From the NCBI GenBank assembly GCA_963798325.1, contig CAWCSS010000001.1, forward strand, positions 186,001 through 250,000: a stretch of 64,000 nt of DNA, read 5' to 3'. The notes under the pieces were generated by a model that saw nothing but the letters and a program-made list of their open reading frames with translations, was not told where the DNA came from and made no database searches. Made by a program: the position numbers and the translations under genes. Source of the stretch: Solirubrobacter sp963798325. Its GTDB lineage: Bacteria; Actinomycetota; Thermoleophilia; Solirubrobacterales; Solirubrobacteraceae. Positions 62,951 to 64,000 of this stretch are shown in pieces (the first letter of the stretch is position 1; each line of letters opens with the position of its first letter).

Positions 62951-64000
62951 GGCCGGACACGGTGCAGGAGGCCGCGGCGCTCCTCAAAGAGCGCACGGCG
63001 CCGCTGCGACCGATCGGCGGCGGCACCAAGCCGTGGATCGCCTCGCGCGACGAGGAGGTGCTCGAGACGACGGGCCTGGACCGGATCCTCGAGCACAACG
63101 TCGGCGACTTCACCGCGGTGCTGGAGGCGGGCGTGCCGTTCGCGGACGCGCAGGCCGCGTTCGCCGAGCACGGCCAGCGATTGAGCTGGGACCCGCCGGA
63201 CCCCGGCGGAGCGACGATCGGCGGGATCGTCGCCAGCGCCGACTCCGGCCCGCTGCGCCACCGCTACGGCGGCGTACGCGATCTCGTCGTCGGCATCAAC
63301 GTGGTGCTGTCGGACGGCACGATCGCCAAGGCCGGCGGCAAGGTGATCAAGAACGTCGCGGGCTATGACCTCTCGAAGCTGTTCGCGGGATCGATGGGCA
63401 CCCTCGGGCTGATCGCCGGCGTCTCCGTGCGCCTGCACCCGCTCCCGAAGCGCACGGCCACCGTGACCGCGCGCACCGGCGACCCGGACGAGCTCCTGCG
63501 CCTGGTGCTGGAGCTCGCGCGCCGGCCGCTGGAGGCCGACTGCTTCGACGCGCGCTGGGAGGATGGACAGGGCGGGGTGGCGCTGCGCTTCAGCGGCGCC
63601 TCGGCCGCCGAGCAGGCGCGGCGGGCGAGCGAGCTCGTGCGCGCCGACGACGTGACCGTCGAGGACGACGGTGACGACGAAGGCGTCTGGGACGCGGCGC
63701 GGGCGCTGCAGCGCGGCAAGGTCGTGGTCAAGGTGTCCGGCCGCCCGACGGACCTCCCGAACGTGATCCGCGCGGCGGGTGACGCGACCGTCGTCTCCCG
63801 CGCCGCGCTTGGCCTGTCGTGGATCGCGCTGCCGGACGCCTCGCGCCTCGACGACATCCGCCAGGCGCTCTCGCCCCGCCACTGCGCCGTCCTCGACGGC
63901 GCGGAGGATGTCCCCGAAGCCGTGCCGGGGCAAGTCGTGATGGAGCGCCTGAAGGCGCGCTTCGATCCCGCGCGGATCTTCCGCCCGGGGGTCTTCGTAG
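62947..64000 (+). CDS. glcE: FAD-binding oxidase subunit GlcE-like, 3' end at window edge
   Basis: TTG 62947 overlaps the glcD stop. The 351 visible residues contain PLRPIGGGTKPWIAS, EHNVGDFTAVLEAGVPFADAQ, DPPDPGGATIGGIVASADSGPLRHRYGGVRDLVVGINVVLSDG and KNVAGYDLSKLFAGSMGTLGLI, the FAD site of the GlcE type, ending ARIFRPGVFV. No stop is reached; typical GlcE proteins end just a few residues later. The iron-sulphur subunit glcF would be expected next, outside the window. Confidence 0.92.
   Translation, partial: MRPDTVQEAAALLKERTAPLRPIGGGTKPWIASRDEEVLETTGLDRILEHNVGDFTAVLEAGVPFADAQAAFAEHGQRLSWDPPDPGGATIGGIVASADSGPLRHRYGGVRDLVVGINVVLSDGTIAKAGGKVIKNVAGYDLSKLFAGSMGTLGLIAGVSVRLHPLPKRTATVTARTGDPDELLRLVLELARRPLEADCFDARWEDGQGGVALRFSGASAAEQARRASELVRADDVTVEDDGDDEGVWDAARALQRGKVVVKVSGRPTDLPNVIRAAGDATVVSRAALGLSWIALPDASRLDDIRQALSPRHCAVLDGAEDVPEAVPGQVVMERLKARFDPARIFRPGVFV

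Overview
The window is very GC-rich, with dense genes, many GTG and TTG starts and frequent ATGA or TGATG stop/start overlaps. It carries a menaquinone (men) pathway, a GatCAB amidotransferase, NarL-type two-component genes, a DasR-like GntR regulator and secreted proteins ending in Ig-like, collagen-like or basic segments. This suggests a high-GC Actinomycetota, most likely class Thermoleophilia (Solirubrobacter/Conexibacter-like). The placement is an inference from gene content; no 16S gene or other phylogenetic marker was analysed.

Layout. 1-9.05 kb: a polyamine-type module (flavin amine oxidase, class III aminotransferase, PucR-like regulator diverging from potABCD-type transporter genes), interrupted by a broken CHAP gene. 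9.0-15.2 kb: an amino-sugar operon on the minus strand (GntR/UTRA regulator, lipoprotein binding protein, two permeases, nagA, MalK-like ATPase), with a near-consensus DasR (dre) site upstream of the regulator. 15.3-17.4 kb: an HD-GYP membrane protein and a small unknown. 17.4-21.9 kb: serC, methyltransferase, ilvC and serA as one tight minus-strand operon. 22.2-34.6 kb: menaquinone genes menE, menB-menA-menC, menH, menD and menF, interleaved with a DUF559 gene, small hypotheticals, a PRC-barrel gene and two secreted surface proteins. 34.7-37.0 kb: ilvB-ilvN. 37.0-41.4 kb: small membrane or unknown genes and a GGDEF-EAL protein. 41.6-45.1 kb: an ABC-2 exporter diverging from a NarL-type kinase/regulator pair. 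45.1-50.6 kb: gatC-gatA-gatB, three tandem paralogous membrane proteins and folD. 50.6-55.0 kb: a 170-bp inverted-repeat element, a gamma-glutamyltransferase-like gene, and an MFS / HExxH-protein / small-protein operon. 55.1-58.4 kb: a PcrA/UvrD helicase split by a 357-residue intein. 58.5-64 kb: a SnoaL-like protein, a queuosine-salvage (DUF2419-type) protein, and lactate permease with glcD and glcE (cut by the window end).

Sequence quality or decay. Many conserved genes are split by single-base indels that leave the family motifs intact in alternating frames: serC (3), menE (2), menH (2), menD (about 6), the surface-protein genes, and one or two each in the sugar-binding protein, a small acidic gene, gatB, a membrane paralog and the zincin. 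They are densest from 21 to 33 kb, although menB, menA and menC in that stretch are intact. Uncorrected sequencing indels explain this better than loss of so many core genes, but only reads can settle it.

The most unusual items are the long inverted repeat at 50631-50800, the HESRH metalloprotease-like gene with a QRxxGNxAV segment and a coupled small partner, the PcrA intein, hairpins with different stems but a shared TTCGCGTT-TCCG loop, and the DasR-type operator.
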